58,712 bases of DNA from an uncultured Oscillospiraceae bacterium (GTDB lineage: Bacteria; Bacillota; Clostridia; Oscillospirales; Oscillospiraceae), in contig CAJUQD010000013.1 of NCBI GenBank assembly GCA_910588105.1, positions 1-58,712 on the forward strand. The letters are read 5' to 3'. Positions 7,359 to 15,181 of the stretch are shown piece after piece. The first letter of the stretch is position 1; the number at the start of each line of letters is the position of its first letter. Under the pieces are notes generated by a model that saw only the letters and a list, made by a program, of their open reading frames with translations, was not told where the DNA came from and did no database searches. The translations under genes and the position numbers were made by a program.

Positions 7359-9485
7359 ATGAAAGTCATCAAAAGAGACGACTCCGTTGTGGAGTTTGAC
7401 CGAGCAAAAATCGTCGCCGCCATCCAAAAGGCCAATGCTGCGGTGGACGAGCCCTGCCGCATCGACGAGGGATCCATTGAGGCCATCGCCGATGCCGTGG
7501 CCGAAACCCGCGGCCGCAATCGCCTGCTGGTGGAGGACATCCAGGACATGGTGGAGACCAAGCTGATGGCTGCCGGAAAGTACGAGCTGGCCAAGGCCTA
7601 TATTATCTACCGCTACACCCGGGCGCTGGTGCGCAAGGCCAACACCACCGACGAGTCCATCCTGTCCCTCATCCGCAACGACAACAAGGAGCTGGCGGAG
7701 GAGAACGCCAACAAGAACACCGCCATCGCCTCCACCCAGCGGGACTACATCGCCGGCGAGGTGAGCCGGGACCTGACCAGGCGCATCCTGCTCCCCGAGC
7801 ATATCTCCAAGGCCCACGACGAGGGCGTGCTCCACTTCCACGACGCGGATTACTTTGTGCAGCATATCTTTAACTGCTGCCTAGTCAACATCGGGGACAT
7901 GCTGGACAACGGCACCATGATCAACGGCAAGCTCATCGAATCTCCCAAGAGCTTCCAGGTGGCGTGTACTGTGGTCACCCAGATCATCTCCTGCGTGGCC
8001 TCCAACCAGTACGGCGGACAGTCTGTGGAGATGAGCCATCTGGGCAAATACCTGCGGGTGTCCTATGAGAAGTATCTGCGCCGTACCCGGGAGGCCGCGC
8101 CGGAGCTTCCCGACGCCACGGTGGAAAAGATTGCCGCCGCCCGCACCCGGGACGAGCTGAGAAGCGGCGTACAGACCATCCAGTACCAGATCAACACCCT
8201 GATGACCACCAACGGCCAGTCCCCCTTTGTCACCCTGTTCCTGGTGCTGCGGGAGGGCGACCCCTATATCAAGGAGAACGCCGCCATCATCCAGGAGATC
8301 CTGTCCCAGCGGCTGGAGGGCATCAAGAACGAAAAGGGTGTGTATATCACCCCTGCTTTTCCCAAGCTGGTGTATGTGCTGGACGAGTGCAATAACCTTA
8401 CCGGCGGGGAGTACGATTACCTTACCGAGCTTGCTGTCAAGTGTTCCGCCAAGCGGATGTACCCCGACTATATCTCGGCCAAAAAAATGCGGGAGCATTA
8501 CGAGGGGAATGTGTTCTCCCCCATGGGCTGCCGGTCCTTCCTGTCCCCCTGGAAGGATGAGAACGGGAACTATAAGTTCGAGGGCCGGTTCAACCAGGGC
8601 GTGGTGTCCATCAACCTGCCCCAGATCGGCATCCTCTCCGGCCAGGATGAGGACAAGTTCTGGCCCCTGCTGGAGGAGCGGCTGGCGCTGTGCTTCGAGG
8701 CCCTGATGTGCCGGCACAACGCCCTGAAGGGCATCCGCTCCGACGTGTCCCCTATCCACTGGCAGTACGGCGCGGTGGCGCGGCTGGACAAGGGGGAGAC
8801 CATCGACAAGCTGCTGTTCGGCGGCTACTCCTCCATCTCCCTGGGCTACATCGGGCTGTATGAGGTAACCAAGCTGGTGAAGGGCTGCTCCCAGACCGAG
8901 CCGGAAGGGGAGGATTTCGCCCTGCGCCTGATGAACCACCTGCGGGAGACCACCGACCGCTGGCGCCGCGAAACCAACATCGGCTTCGCCCTGTACGGCA
9001 CCCCGGCGGAGAGCCTGTGCTACCGCTTTGCCCGCATCGACAAGGAGCGGTTCGGGACAATACCCGACGTAACCGATAAGGGATATTATACAAACAGCTA
9101 TCACGTGGACGTGCGGGAGGACATCGACGCCTTTGCCAAGTTCACCTTTGAGAGCCAGTTCCAGAAGATCTCCAGCGGCGGCTGCATCTCCTATGTGGAG
9201 ATCCCCAACATGCGCCACAACCTGGAGGCCCTGCGGGACGTGGTGCGGTTCATCTACGACAATATCCAGTATGCCGAGTTCAACACCAAGAGCGACTACT
9301 GCCAGGTGTGTGGTTTTGACGGGGAGATCATCGTCAACGAGGACAACGAGTGGGAGTGCCCCATGTGCCACAACAAGGACCACGCCAAGATGAACGTGAC
9401 GAGGCGGACCTGCGGCTACCTGGGGGAGAACTTCTGGAACGAGGGCAAGACCAGGGAGATTGCGTCCCGAGTTCTGCACCTCTAA
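7359..9485 (+). CDS. nrdD: Anaerobic (class III) ribonucleoside-triphosphate reductase
   Basis: Reduces NTPs to dNTPs using a glycyl radical, so it works only without oxygen. Residues 1-95 form the ATP-cone allosteric domain (MKVIKRDDSVVEFDRAKI). The long central barrel follows. Near the C-terminus are the zinc cysteines (CQVCGFD and CPMCHNKDH) and the glycyl-radical motif RRTCGYLGE, where the Gly is radicalised by NrdG. The 708-residue length is normal. The ATG at 7359 has GAGAAGGGA about 12 nt upstream. nrdG and dut follow on the same strand, a dNTP-supply cluster, although a terminator-like hairpin lies between nrdD and nrdG. Confidence 0.97.
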   Translation: MKVIKRDDSVVEFDRAKIVAAIQKANAAVDEPCRIDEGSIEAIADAVAETRGRNRLLVEDIQDMVETKLMAAGKYELAKAYIIYRYTRALVRKANTTDESILSLIRNDNKELAEENANKNTAIASTQRDYIAGEVSRDLTRRILLPEHISKAHDEGVLHFHDADYFVQHIFNCCLVNIGDMLDNGTMINGKLIESPKSFQVACTVVTQIISCVASNQYGGQSVEMSHLGKYLRVSYEKYLRRTREAAPELPDATVEKIAAARTRDELRSGVQTIQYQINTLMTTNGQSPFVTLFLVLREGDPYIKENAAIIQEILSQRLEGIKNEKGVYITPAFPKLVYVLDECNNLTGGEYDYLTELAVKCSAKRMYPDYISAKKMREHYEGNVFSPMGCRSFLSPWKDENGNYKFEGRFNQGVVSINLPQIGILSGQDEDKFWPLLEERLALCFEALMCRHNALKGIRSDVSPIHWQYGAVARLDKGETIDKLLFGGYSSISLGYIGLYEVTKLVKGCSQTEPEGEDFALRLMNHLRETTDRWRRETNIGFALYGTPAESLCYRFARIDKERFGTIPDVTDKGYYTNSYHVDVREDIDAFAKFTFESQFQKISSGGCISYVEIPNMRHNLEALRDVVRFIYDNIQYAEFNTKSDYCQVCGFDGEIIVNEDNEWECPMCHNKDHAKMNVTRRTCGYLGENFWNEGKTREIASRVLHL

Positions 9486-9497
9486 AGACAAACGCAA

Positions 9498-9528
9498 ACG
9501 GGGCGGTCAGCCGACCGTCCCGTTTTTT
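9498..9528 (+). terminator. Terminator-like hairpin between nrdD and nrdG
   Basis: An 11-bp stem with one G.T wobble (9498-9508 with 9513-9523) and a T6 run. It probably lowers nrdG relative to nrdD by partial termination. Confidence 0.7.
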
Positions 9529-9543
9529 CCAAAGGAGACCGCT

Positions 9544-10092
9544 ATGAATTACGCGACAATCAAATGGGCGGACGTGGCCAACGGCCCCGGAGTGCGGGTG
9601 TCCCTGTTCGTGTCCGGCTGCACCCACCGCTGCCCCGGCTGCTTCAACCGGGAGGCCTGGGATTTCACCTATGGCCAGCCCTTCACCCAGGTGGAGGAGG
9701 ACAAAATCCTCGCCGCCCTGGCCCCCGCCCACATCAAGGGGCTGTCCCTGCTGGGGGGCGAGCCCTTCGAGCCGGACAACCAGCGCGCCCTGCTGCCCTT
9801 CCTGCGGCGGGTGAAGGGGCGCTTTCCGGACAAGGAGGTCTGGTGCTACTCCGGCTACACCCTGGACGGGGAGCTGTGGAGGGAAAGCTGTGCCCGGTGC
9901 GAATGCACCGATGAGATGCTTTCCCTCATCGACGTGCTGGTGGACGGCCCCTTCGTGGAGGCGGAGAAGGATCTGAACCTGCGCTTCCGGGGGTCGGGCA
10001 ACCAGCGGATTTTGAACGTCCCCGCCAGCATATCCGCCCGCGCCCCCGTCCCCTGGGGCGGGGAGACGACCATACAGCCTATTACTGTGTAA
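9544..10092 (+). CDS. nrdG: Anaerobic ribonucleotide reductase activating protein (radical SAM)
   Basis: Uses a 4Fe-4S cluster and S-adenosylmethionine to install the glycyl radical on NrdD. The cluster-binding motif CTHRCPGC (CX3CX2C) lies at about residues 26-33, preceded by NGPGVRVSLFVSG and followed by FNREAWDF as in other NrdG proteins; LLGGEPF is the SAM-binding GGE motif. The protein has 182 residues from the ATG at 9544, with AAAGGAGA 6 nt upstream. It is placed 58 bp after nrdD. Confidence 0.96.
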   Translation: MNYATIKWADVANGPGVRVSLFVSGCTHRCPGCFNREAWDFTYGQPFTQVEEDKILAALAPAHIKGLSLLGGEPFEPDNQRALLPFLRRVKGRFPDKEVWCYSGYTLDGELWRESCARCECTDEMLSLIDVLVDGPFVEAEKDLNLRFRGSGNQRILNVPASISARAPVPWGGETTIQPITV

Positions 10093-10104
10093 GGAGGATG
10101 AGCC

Positions 10105-10548
10105 ATGACCGCTCCCGTTTCCGTCCAGCTGCTGGACCCCCGGGCCAAGCTGCCTGCCTACGGCTCCCCGGACGCAGCCGGGGCCGACTTGTATGTGGTG
10201 GCCGACGGCCCGGTGACCATTGACCCCGGACAGACGGCAAAGTTGCGCACCGGGCTGGCTCTGGCCATCCCCCAGGGATATGTGGGGCTGGTGTGCGCCC
10301 GGTCGGGCATGGCCTGCAAGCGGGGGCTGGCCCCCGCCAACAAGGTGGGGGTGGTGGATGCCGATTACCGGGGCGAGGTGATGGTGTTCCTCCACAACCA
10401 CAGCGGCGAGCCCCAGGTGGTGGAGCCGGGGGACCGGGTGGCCCAGCTGATGGTCGTCCCCTACCTCGCCGCCCGGTTTGTCCAGGCGGACGGGCTGGAC
10501 GGCACGGAGCGGGGAAGCGGCGGGTTTGGCTCCACGGGCATAAAGTAA
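10105..10548 (+). CDS. dut: Deoxyuridine 5'-triphosphate nucleotidohydrolase
   Basis: Hydrolyses dUTP to dUMP, keeping uracil out of DNA and feeding thymidylate synthesis. All five trimeric dUTPase motifs are visible in order: SPDAAGADL, ARSGMACKRG, the uracil-binding KVGVVDADYRGEV, RVAQLMVV, and the flexible C-terminal arm ERGSGGFGSTG. At 147 residues it is full length. It begins 12 bp after nrdG with AAGGAGG before the ATG and closes the nucleotide cluster. Confidence 0.96.
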   Translation: MTAPVSVQLLDPRAKLPAYGSPDAAGADLYVVADGPVTIDPGQTAKLRTGLALAIPQGYVGLVCARSGMACKRGLAPANKVGVVDADYRGEVMVFLHNHSGEPQVVEPGDRVAQLMVVPYLAARFVQADGLDGTERGSGGFGSTGIK

Positions 10549-10586
10549 GCCGCTGCGCCCCAGCGGTGGGTGCAGTGTTAAAAAAG

Positions 10587-10614
10587 AAGGTCCGGCGCGC
10601 AGCGCCGGGCCCTT
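10587..10614 (-). terminator. Terminator between convergent dut and the Cys-tailed gene
   Basis: A GC-rich stem (AAGGtCCGGCGC paired with GCGCCGGgcCCTT). On the minus strand it is followed by CTTCTTTTTT; on the plus strand by a weaker pyrimidine stretch. Confidence 0.65.
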
Positions 10615-10626
10615 CCTCTATTTTGG

Positions 10627-11133
10627 TTACTCCTGGGGCTTATCCTCGTCCTGGCAGCAGCAGGACGGTTCGTCCTTGTCCTGACAGCAACAGGGCGCAT
10701 CGCTCTGGGTGCCGCAGCAGGAGGGGGCGTCCTCACCGCAGACGGCCTCAGCCTCCACAGTGTCCGCCTCTTCGTCGGTGATCTGGCCGGCGGCTTTGAT
10801 GTCGGCAATGCGCTCGTTATTGTAGGAGATGCGGGCCATGGCGTCGGTGATCCGCTGGCAGATGTCGGCGTAGGCGGGCTCGGGCGCGGAGGCCCGCTCG
10901 GCATAGTACAGCTTGCCCAGCTCGGAGTAGGCCTTGCGGATGGCCTCCTGCTCGGCGGAGTTGTTCACCTTCAGTTTGCCGATCTCGGTCAGTTCCTTGG
11001 CCCTGGCCACGCCGGTGTCGGCCAGCTCACGAGCCTTGGCGATGCCAGTCTCGGTGATCTCCTTGGCTTTGGTCACGCCGGTCTGGGCCGCGACCACCGC
11101 TTTGTCCTTCAGGCTCTCAAAATCAATACTCAT
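10627..11133 (-). CDS. Amphipathic-repeat protein with cysteine-rich tail, 168 aa
   Basis: Function unknown. Residues 10-60 contain tandem 11-residue helical units of the form G(V/I)(T/A)KA(K/R)E(I/L)xxT (GVTKAKEITET, GIAKARELADT, GVARAKELTEI), resembling LEA/apolipoprotein-like amphipathic helices. A middle helical section (about 65-115) follows. The acidic last 40 residues hold nine cysteines in CC/CCC groups (SCCGTQ, PCCCQD, SCCCQD). No signal peptide or membrane helix is present. I start at the ATG at 11133 because AGGAGG lies about 9 nt upstream. The layout suggests a membrane-surface or assembly protein with a metal-binding or disulfide tail, but this is inference. Confidence 0.75.
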   Translation of the reverse strand: MSIDFESLKDKAVVAAQTGVTKAKEITETGIAKARELADTGVARAKELTEIGKLKVNNSAEQEAIRKAYSELGKLYYAERASAPEPAYADICQRITDAMARISYNNERIADIKAAGQITDEEADTVEAEAVCGEDAPSCCGTQSDAPCCCQDKDEPSCCCQDEDKPQE

Positions 11134-11310
11134 GGGAATTACCTCCTGATGAAATTTGTGTGGGCCGCCGCCCAGCGGCGCGGTGTTCGCCGCCTCTATG
11201 GAAGGGCCTTGTCCGCCTTTCCGATCCACTGGCCCTATTGTATGACGGACGGTGGAAAATTGCAAGGGACTTTGCCCAATATTTAGAAAGGTTTAACAAT
11301 CTGTCAAAAA

Positions 11311-12279
11311 TCAATTCGTATTTTCCTTCTCCAGCCCCAGCTCCTCCTGGATGAGGAAGCGGGGACGGCCCTTGCTCTCCAGGTACAGCTTGCCCAGGTA
11401 TTCCCCGATGACACCCAAGGACAGCAGGATGAGCCCCCCGATGAACCACACCGAGCAGGCCAGGCTGGCCCACCCCGCCACGGTGTTCCCCGTGGCCCAG
11501 CGCCCCACGTTGTAGGCGATCATGACAAGGGAGATGAAGAACACCAGGAAACCCAGCCCCGTGATTATCCGCAGGGGGCGCACCGACAGGGAGGTGACCC
11601 CCTCCAGGGCGAAGGACAGCATTTTGCCCAGGGGGTACTTGCTCTGGCCGGCAAACCGCTCCCCCCGCTCGTACTCCACCGTGTCGGTGGGGTAGCCAAT
11701 CATGGGCACGATGCCCCGGAGAAACAGGTTGACCTCCTTGAACTGGGCCAGCCCCTCCAGCGCCCGGCGGGACATGAGGCGGTAATCGGCGTGGTTGAAC
11801 ACCGTTTCCGCGCCCAGAAGGTCCATCAGCCGGTAGAACGCCTCGGCGGTGGTGCGCTTGAAAAAGGTGTCGGTTTTCCGGGAGGAGCGCACGCCGTACA
11901 CGATGTCTGCCCCGGCCAGGTATTTGTCCACCATGGCATCTGCCGCGTCCACGTCGTCCTGAAGGTCGGCGTCCATGGAGATGACCATATCGGCGCTGTC
12001 TTTTGCGGCCGTCAGCCCGGCCAGCAGGGCGTTCTGGTGGCCCCGGTTGCGGGACAGGTCTATCCCGCACAGCAAGGGGTTTCCCCCGTGAAGTTTGGAG
12101 ATGACCTCCCAGGTATGGTCCTTTGAGCCGTCGTTGACAAAGAGCACCCGGCTTTGAGGGCTGATTTTGCCGCCGTTCATCAGGGCCTTCAGCTTGTCCC
12201 CCAGCCGCCGGGCGGTCTCTGGGAGAACCTCCTCCTCGTTGTAGCAGGGGACGACGATGTAAAGGGTGTTGCCGCGCAT
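11311..12279 (-). CDS. Family 2 glycosyltransferase, GtrB/DPM1-like, with C-terminal membrane anchor
   Basis: Transfers a sugar from a nucleotide sugar, in this subfamily usually to undecaprenyl phosphate, making a lipid-linked donor for surface modification. The GT-A fold motifs are VVPCYNEEEVLP (residue about 9), VNDGSKDHTW, and the metal-binding MDADLQDD (about 103). Two hydrophobic helices at about 235-260 and 270-290 form the anchor. The 322-residue length fits GtrB-like enzymes. The ATG at 12279 has GGAGG 7 nt upstream. No GtrA flippase is next to it, so the acceptor is uncertain. Confidence 0.88.
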   Translation of the reverse strand: MRGNTLYIVVPCYNEEEVLPETARRLGDKLKALMNGGKISPQSRVLFVNDGSKDHTWEVISKLHGGNPLLCGIDLSRNRGHQNALLAGLTAAKDSADMVISMDADLQDDVDAADAMVDKYLAGADIVYGVRSSRKTDTFFKRTTAEAFYRLMDLLGAETVFNHADYRLMSRRALEGLAQFKEVNLFLRGIVPMIGYPTDTVEYERGERFAGQSKYPLGKMLSFALEGVTSLSVRPLRIITGLGFLVFFISLVMIAYNVGRWATGNTVAGWASLACSVWFIGGLILLSLGVIGEYLGKLYLESKGRPRFLIQEELGLEKENTN

Positions 12280-12336
12280 GGCATGACCTCCAAAAGCTAT
12301 GGGCTTTTTCCTGGGGATGATTGACAGTGCCTGATT

Positions 12337-12365
12337 ATAGTACCAAAAAAGGACCCGACCGTCAA
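12337..12365 (-). promoter_or_regulatory. Promoter of the glycosyltransferase gene
   Basis: Minus strand TTGACG (12365-12360), 17-bp spacer, TACTAT (12342-12337); an alternative TATAAT register overlaps the -10. Confidence 0.55.
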
Positions 12366-12375
12366 GGGAGGGGGG

Positions 12376-12987
12376 TCACAGGTAGAAACGCCAGGGGAAG
12401 TCCACGGCCTCCTGGGCGTAGTCGATGCCGATGCGTTTGCCCGTTTTGACCGCCGGGGGCTCCAGGTCTGCGCGGGGGGTGGGCAGCCCCAGTTCCTCCA
12501 GGCGCCCGCAGATGAAAAGCTCCGGCGAGCCGTAGGGCAGGCCGTTGAGCCGCCGGTCGATGTTCAGCCCGGCGCACACCTTGCCGGGGCCGTTGAGGAA
12601 GTTTTTCTTCTGATAGGCGGTCATGGCCCCGCACTTGCAATGGAAGCGGTTTTCTGCTATGATATCCTGGTTGTGCCGGGGGGAGAGGCCCCGGATGAGC
12701 ACCGCCGCCGGCTCCCCCTCGGGCTCGGTGACGAAGTTGAGGCAGCAGTGCATGCCGTAGATGAGATATACATAGGCCGTCCCCGGCGGGGCGTAGAGGG
12801 TCTTTGTCCGCTCCGTTTTGCGCCAGCCGTAGGCGTGGCACGCCTTGTCCGTGCGGCCCACGTAGGCCTCCGTCTCGGTGATGCGGGCGGCGAGGGTGAG
12901 CCCGCCGTACCGCCGCACCAGGTATTTCCCCACCAGCGAGCGGGCGGCCTCCACAGTGTCCCCCCCGAAAAAGCTCTGAGCCAGCAT
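12376..12987 (-). CDS. 3-methyladenine DNA glycosylase (AAG/MPG family)
   Basis: Excises alkylated and deaminated purines to start base-excision repair. Diagnostic stretches are ARSLVGKYLVRR, the catalytic-acid segment ITETEAYVGRTDKACHA, TLYAPPGTAYVYLIYGMH and NGPGKVCAGLNID. At 203 residues it is a typical bacterial member. The gene ends 11 bp from the glycosyltransferase promoter -35. It is transcribed divergently from the EamA transporter. Confidence 0.93.
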   Translation of the reverse strand: MLAQSFFGGDTVEAARSLVGKYLVRRYGGLTLAARITETEAYVGRTDKACHAYGWRKTERTKTLYAPPGTAYVYLIYGMHCCLNFVTEPEGEPAAVLIRGLSPRHNQDIIAENRFHCKCGAMTAYQKKNFLNGPGKVCAGLNIDRRLNGLPYGSPELFICGRLEELGLPTPRADLEPPAVKTGKRIGIDYAQEAVDFPWRFYL

Positions 12988-13064
12988 GGCCTTGCCCCTT
13001 TCCGTGTTTCTTCTGCCATTATACCGCGTTTCCCCCTATTTGAAAAGCAGGAGCTGAATCTTTT

Positions 13065-13955
13065 ATGAATGAGACCCTTTTGAAAAAGCTGGCCAAGCCC
13101 ATGCTGGTGTGCGCCCCGCTCATCTGGGGCTCCACCTTTTTTATGATTAAGGACGCGCTGGACGATATAGACGGGATGTTCATGCTGGCCTTCCGCTTTT
13201 CCCTGGCGGCGCTGCTGCTGGCGGCGGTGTTCTGGCGGCGGTGGAAGGATATGGATCTGGCCTATCTGTGGCAGGGCTCGGTTTTGGGGCTGCTGATGGG
13301 GGCGGCTTACATCCTCCAGACCTTTGGCCTGATGGGGACCACGCCGGGGAAAAACGCCTTTTTTACCGCCGTATACTGTGTGATCGTCCCCTTCCTCTAC
13401 TGGGCGGTAGATCGGAAGCGGCCCACCCGCTGGAATGTGCTGGCCGCCCTGATGTCGGTGACGGGGATCGGCCTTGTCTCCTGGGACGGGGGAGGGCTGG
13501 CCCTGGCCCTGGGGGACGTGCTTACCCTGGCGGCCGGCTTTTTCCTGGCCTGCCACATCATCGCTGTGACCAAGTTCTCAGAGGGGAGGGACATTTTCCT
13601 GCTGACCATCCTCCAATTTGCCATAATCGCCCTGATGTGCTGGGTGGGAACGGCCTTTACCCGGGGCGTGCCCACAAACGGCCTGCCCGCCTCCGTCTGG
13701 TGGGTGCTGCTCTATCTGGCTATTGGCTCCACCGCCGTAGCCCTGTTGTTCCAGAACGTGGGACAGAAGTACACCGACCCTGCCTCCGCCGCCCTGCTGC
13801 TCTCGCTGGAGGCCCCCTTCGGCGTGATGTTTTCGGTGCTCTTCGGGGCGGAAGAGCCCACGCCGCTGATGTACCTGGGCTTCTGCGTGATTTTTTTGGC
13901 GATGGTGTGCTCCGAGACCCAGTTCAGGTTTCTGCGCCGGTCCGGCAAAACGTGA
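13065..13955 (+). CDS. EamA/DMT-superfamily transporter
   Basis: A 296-residue inner-membrane protein with about ten hydrophobic helices in two repeated halves, each an EamA domain. The opening LIWGSTFFMIKDALDDI and the segment LMGAAYILQTFGLMGTTPGKNAF are typical of the DMT family, which exports metabolites or small drugs. The substrate cannot be read from sequence. AGGAG about 11 nt upstream supports the ATG at 13065. Confidence 0.9.
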   Translation: MNETLLKKLAKPMLVCAPLIWGSTFFMIKDALDDIDGMFMLAFRFSLAALLLAAVFWRRWKDMDLAYLWQGSVLGLLMGAAYILQTFGLMGTTPGKNAFFTAVYCVIVPFLYWAVDRKRPTRWNVLAALMSVTGIGLVSWDGGGLALALGDVLTLAAGFFLACHIIAVTKFSEGRDIFLLTILQFAIIALMCWVGTAFTRGVPTNGLPASVWWVLLYLAIGSTAVALLFQNVGQKYTDPASAALLLSLEAPFGVMFSVLFGAEEPTPLMYLGFCVIFLAMVCSETQFRFLRRSGKT

Positions 13956-13981
13956 AAAGCGCCGGGTCTCCCCGGCACTTT
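13956..13981 (+). terminator. Hairpin after the EamA gene
   Basis: The stem GCGCCGGG with CCCCGGC and flanking AAA/TTT pairs starts immediately after the stop codon. The T-run is short, so it is a moderate terminator. Confidence 0.5.
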
Positions 13982-13988
13982 CCGATCA

Positions 13989-14149
13989 GAGCCTGTTTCA
14001 TGTCGCAAAGTACGCCGGTTGACGAGGGGGTTTTCCGCCGGGCGAGGCGGGATTTCGCAGGAATAACCGTGTTTATTTCAAGAAATCCCAACGAAGCATG
14101 ACGAGAAAAGATCCGATAAATGGCGTTGGGAAGGATTTTAAACAGGCTC
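13989..14149. mobile_element. 161-bp MITE-like element with 10-bp terminal inverted repeats
   Basis: The ends are GAGCCTGTTT (13989-13998) and its exact complement AAACAGGCTC (14140-14149), flanked by TCA on both sides (13986-13988 and 14150-14152). The inside carries no gene and folds on itself (GGGATTTC and GAAATCCC). GAGCCTG ends with a TNA duplication recall the IS1031 subgroup of IS5-family elements (from memory). The right TCA is the stop codon of the adjacent lipase gene. Confidence 0.6.
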
Positions 14150-15076
14150 TCAGATGTGCCTGTCCAGCCAGGCCAGCACGTCGGCATACACCTCGCCCTT
14201 GTTGATCTCGTTGAGCATCTCATGCCGCCCGCCGGGGTAGAGCTTCATGGACAGGTCGGCGGTACCGTGGTCCTTGAAGAAGCCGTACACCGTGCGAACC
14301 CCTTCCCCGTTGGAGCCCACCGGATCCTGGTCGCCGGAGAAGAGGTAGACGGGGGTGGACGGGTCCATCCGGGACAGGGCGTCGGGGCTGGCAATGTATT
14401 GCAGGCCGCCCATCATGTCCCGGAACATGCCGGCGGTGGGCTTGAAGGTGCAGAAGGGGTCCTTCAGGTAGGCATCCACCACCGCCTCGTCCCGGCAGAT
14501 CCAGTCCGCCGTGGTGCGGTTGGGGGCGAACTGCTTGTTATATGCCCCCAGGGAGAGCTTATCCACCAGGGCGCTCACCGCCTCCGGCCCCCGCAGGGCG
14601 CACACGGCGGAGGCTACCGCCCTGCCCGCCGCCACCAGGGCGGGCTTTTCCTGGCCGGTGCCGGACAGGATGCAGCCGTCCACCGTGCCGGGGTAGGCGC
14701 ACAGGTAGGTCCGGGCCAGGAAGGAGCCCATGGAGTGGCCCAGCAGGAAGTAGGGCAGGCCGGGGAACCTCTCTCCCATGAGGGTGCGCAGCTGCCGCAC
14801 GTCGGCGGTAACCAGCGTCCAGCCGTCCTTTTTGCCAAAGTAGCCGTATTTGCCGTCGTCCACCGTTTTGCCGTGGCCCAGGTGGTCCTCGCCGCACACC
14901 ACGAAGCCGTGTTCCGCCAGATACCGGGCGAAGTGGTCGTACCGCCCGGCGTACTCCGCCACGCCGTGGACGATCTGCACCACCGCCCGGGGCGCGCCGT
15001 CCGGCTCCCACAGGCTTGCGTGGCAGCTGTGGACGCCGTCCTTGGAGGGAAATGTAAATTCTGTAAACTTCGTCAT
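14150..15076 (-). CDS. Alpha/beta-hydrolase, monoacylglycerol lipase/lysophospholipase-like
   Basis: Probably hydrolyses monoacylglycerols or lysophospholipids in the cytoplasm. The oxyanion-region VVQIVHGVAEYAGRY, the segment GEDHLGHGKT, and the nucleophile elbow GHSMGS (Ser near residue 113) are characteristic of the Hydrolase_4 family; the acid and histidine are likely in FSGDQDPVG and GGRHEML near the C-terminus. The protein has 308 residues and no signal peptide. Its stop codon coincides with the target duplication of the MITE-like element, so its native 3' flank has been displaced. Confidence 0.9.
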   Translation of the reverse strand: MTKFTEFTFPSKDGVHSCHASLWEPDGAPRAVVQIVHGVAEYAGRYDHFARYLAEHGFVVCGEDHLGHGKTVDDGKYGYFGKKDGWTLVTADVRQLRTLMGERFPGLPYFLLGHSMGSFLARTYLCAYPGTVDGCILSGTGQEKPALVAAGRAVASAVCALRGPEAVSALVDKLSLGAYNKQFAPNRTTADWICRDEAVVDAYLKDPFCTFKPTAGMFRDMMGGLQYIASPDALSRMDPSTPVYLFSGDQDPVGSNGEGVRTVYGFFKDHGTADLSMKLYPGGRHEMLNEINKGEVYADVLAWLDRHI

Positions 15077-15105
15077 ATTTTGTTCACCCCAACTTTGCAG
15101 TTTTA

Positions 15106-15114
15106 TGATATAAT
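15106..15114 (+). promoter_or_regulatory. Extended -10 promoter of the S41 protease gene
   Basis: TGATATAAT gives an extended -10 without a clear -35, about 68 nt upstream of the protease start and divergent from the lipase. Confidence 0.55.
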
Positions 15115-15181
15115 CAGTTTAATATGTCCCGGGCCATTTGTCAATTTACAAAATGGCGGGGACGCACAAAGGAGAACCGCT

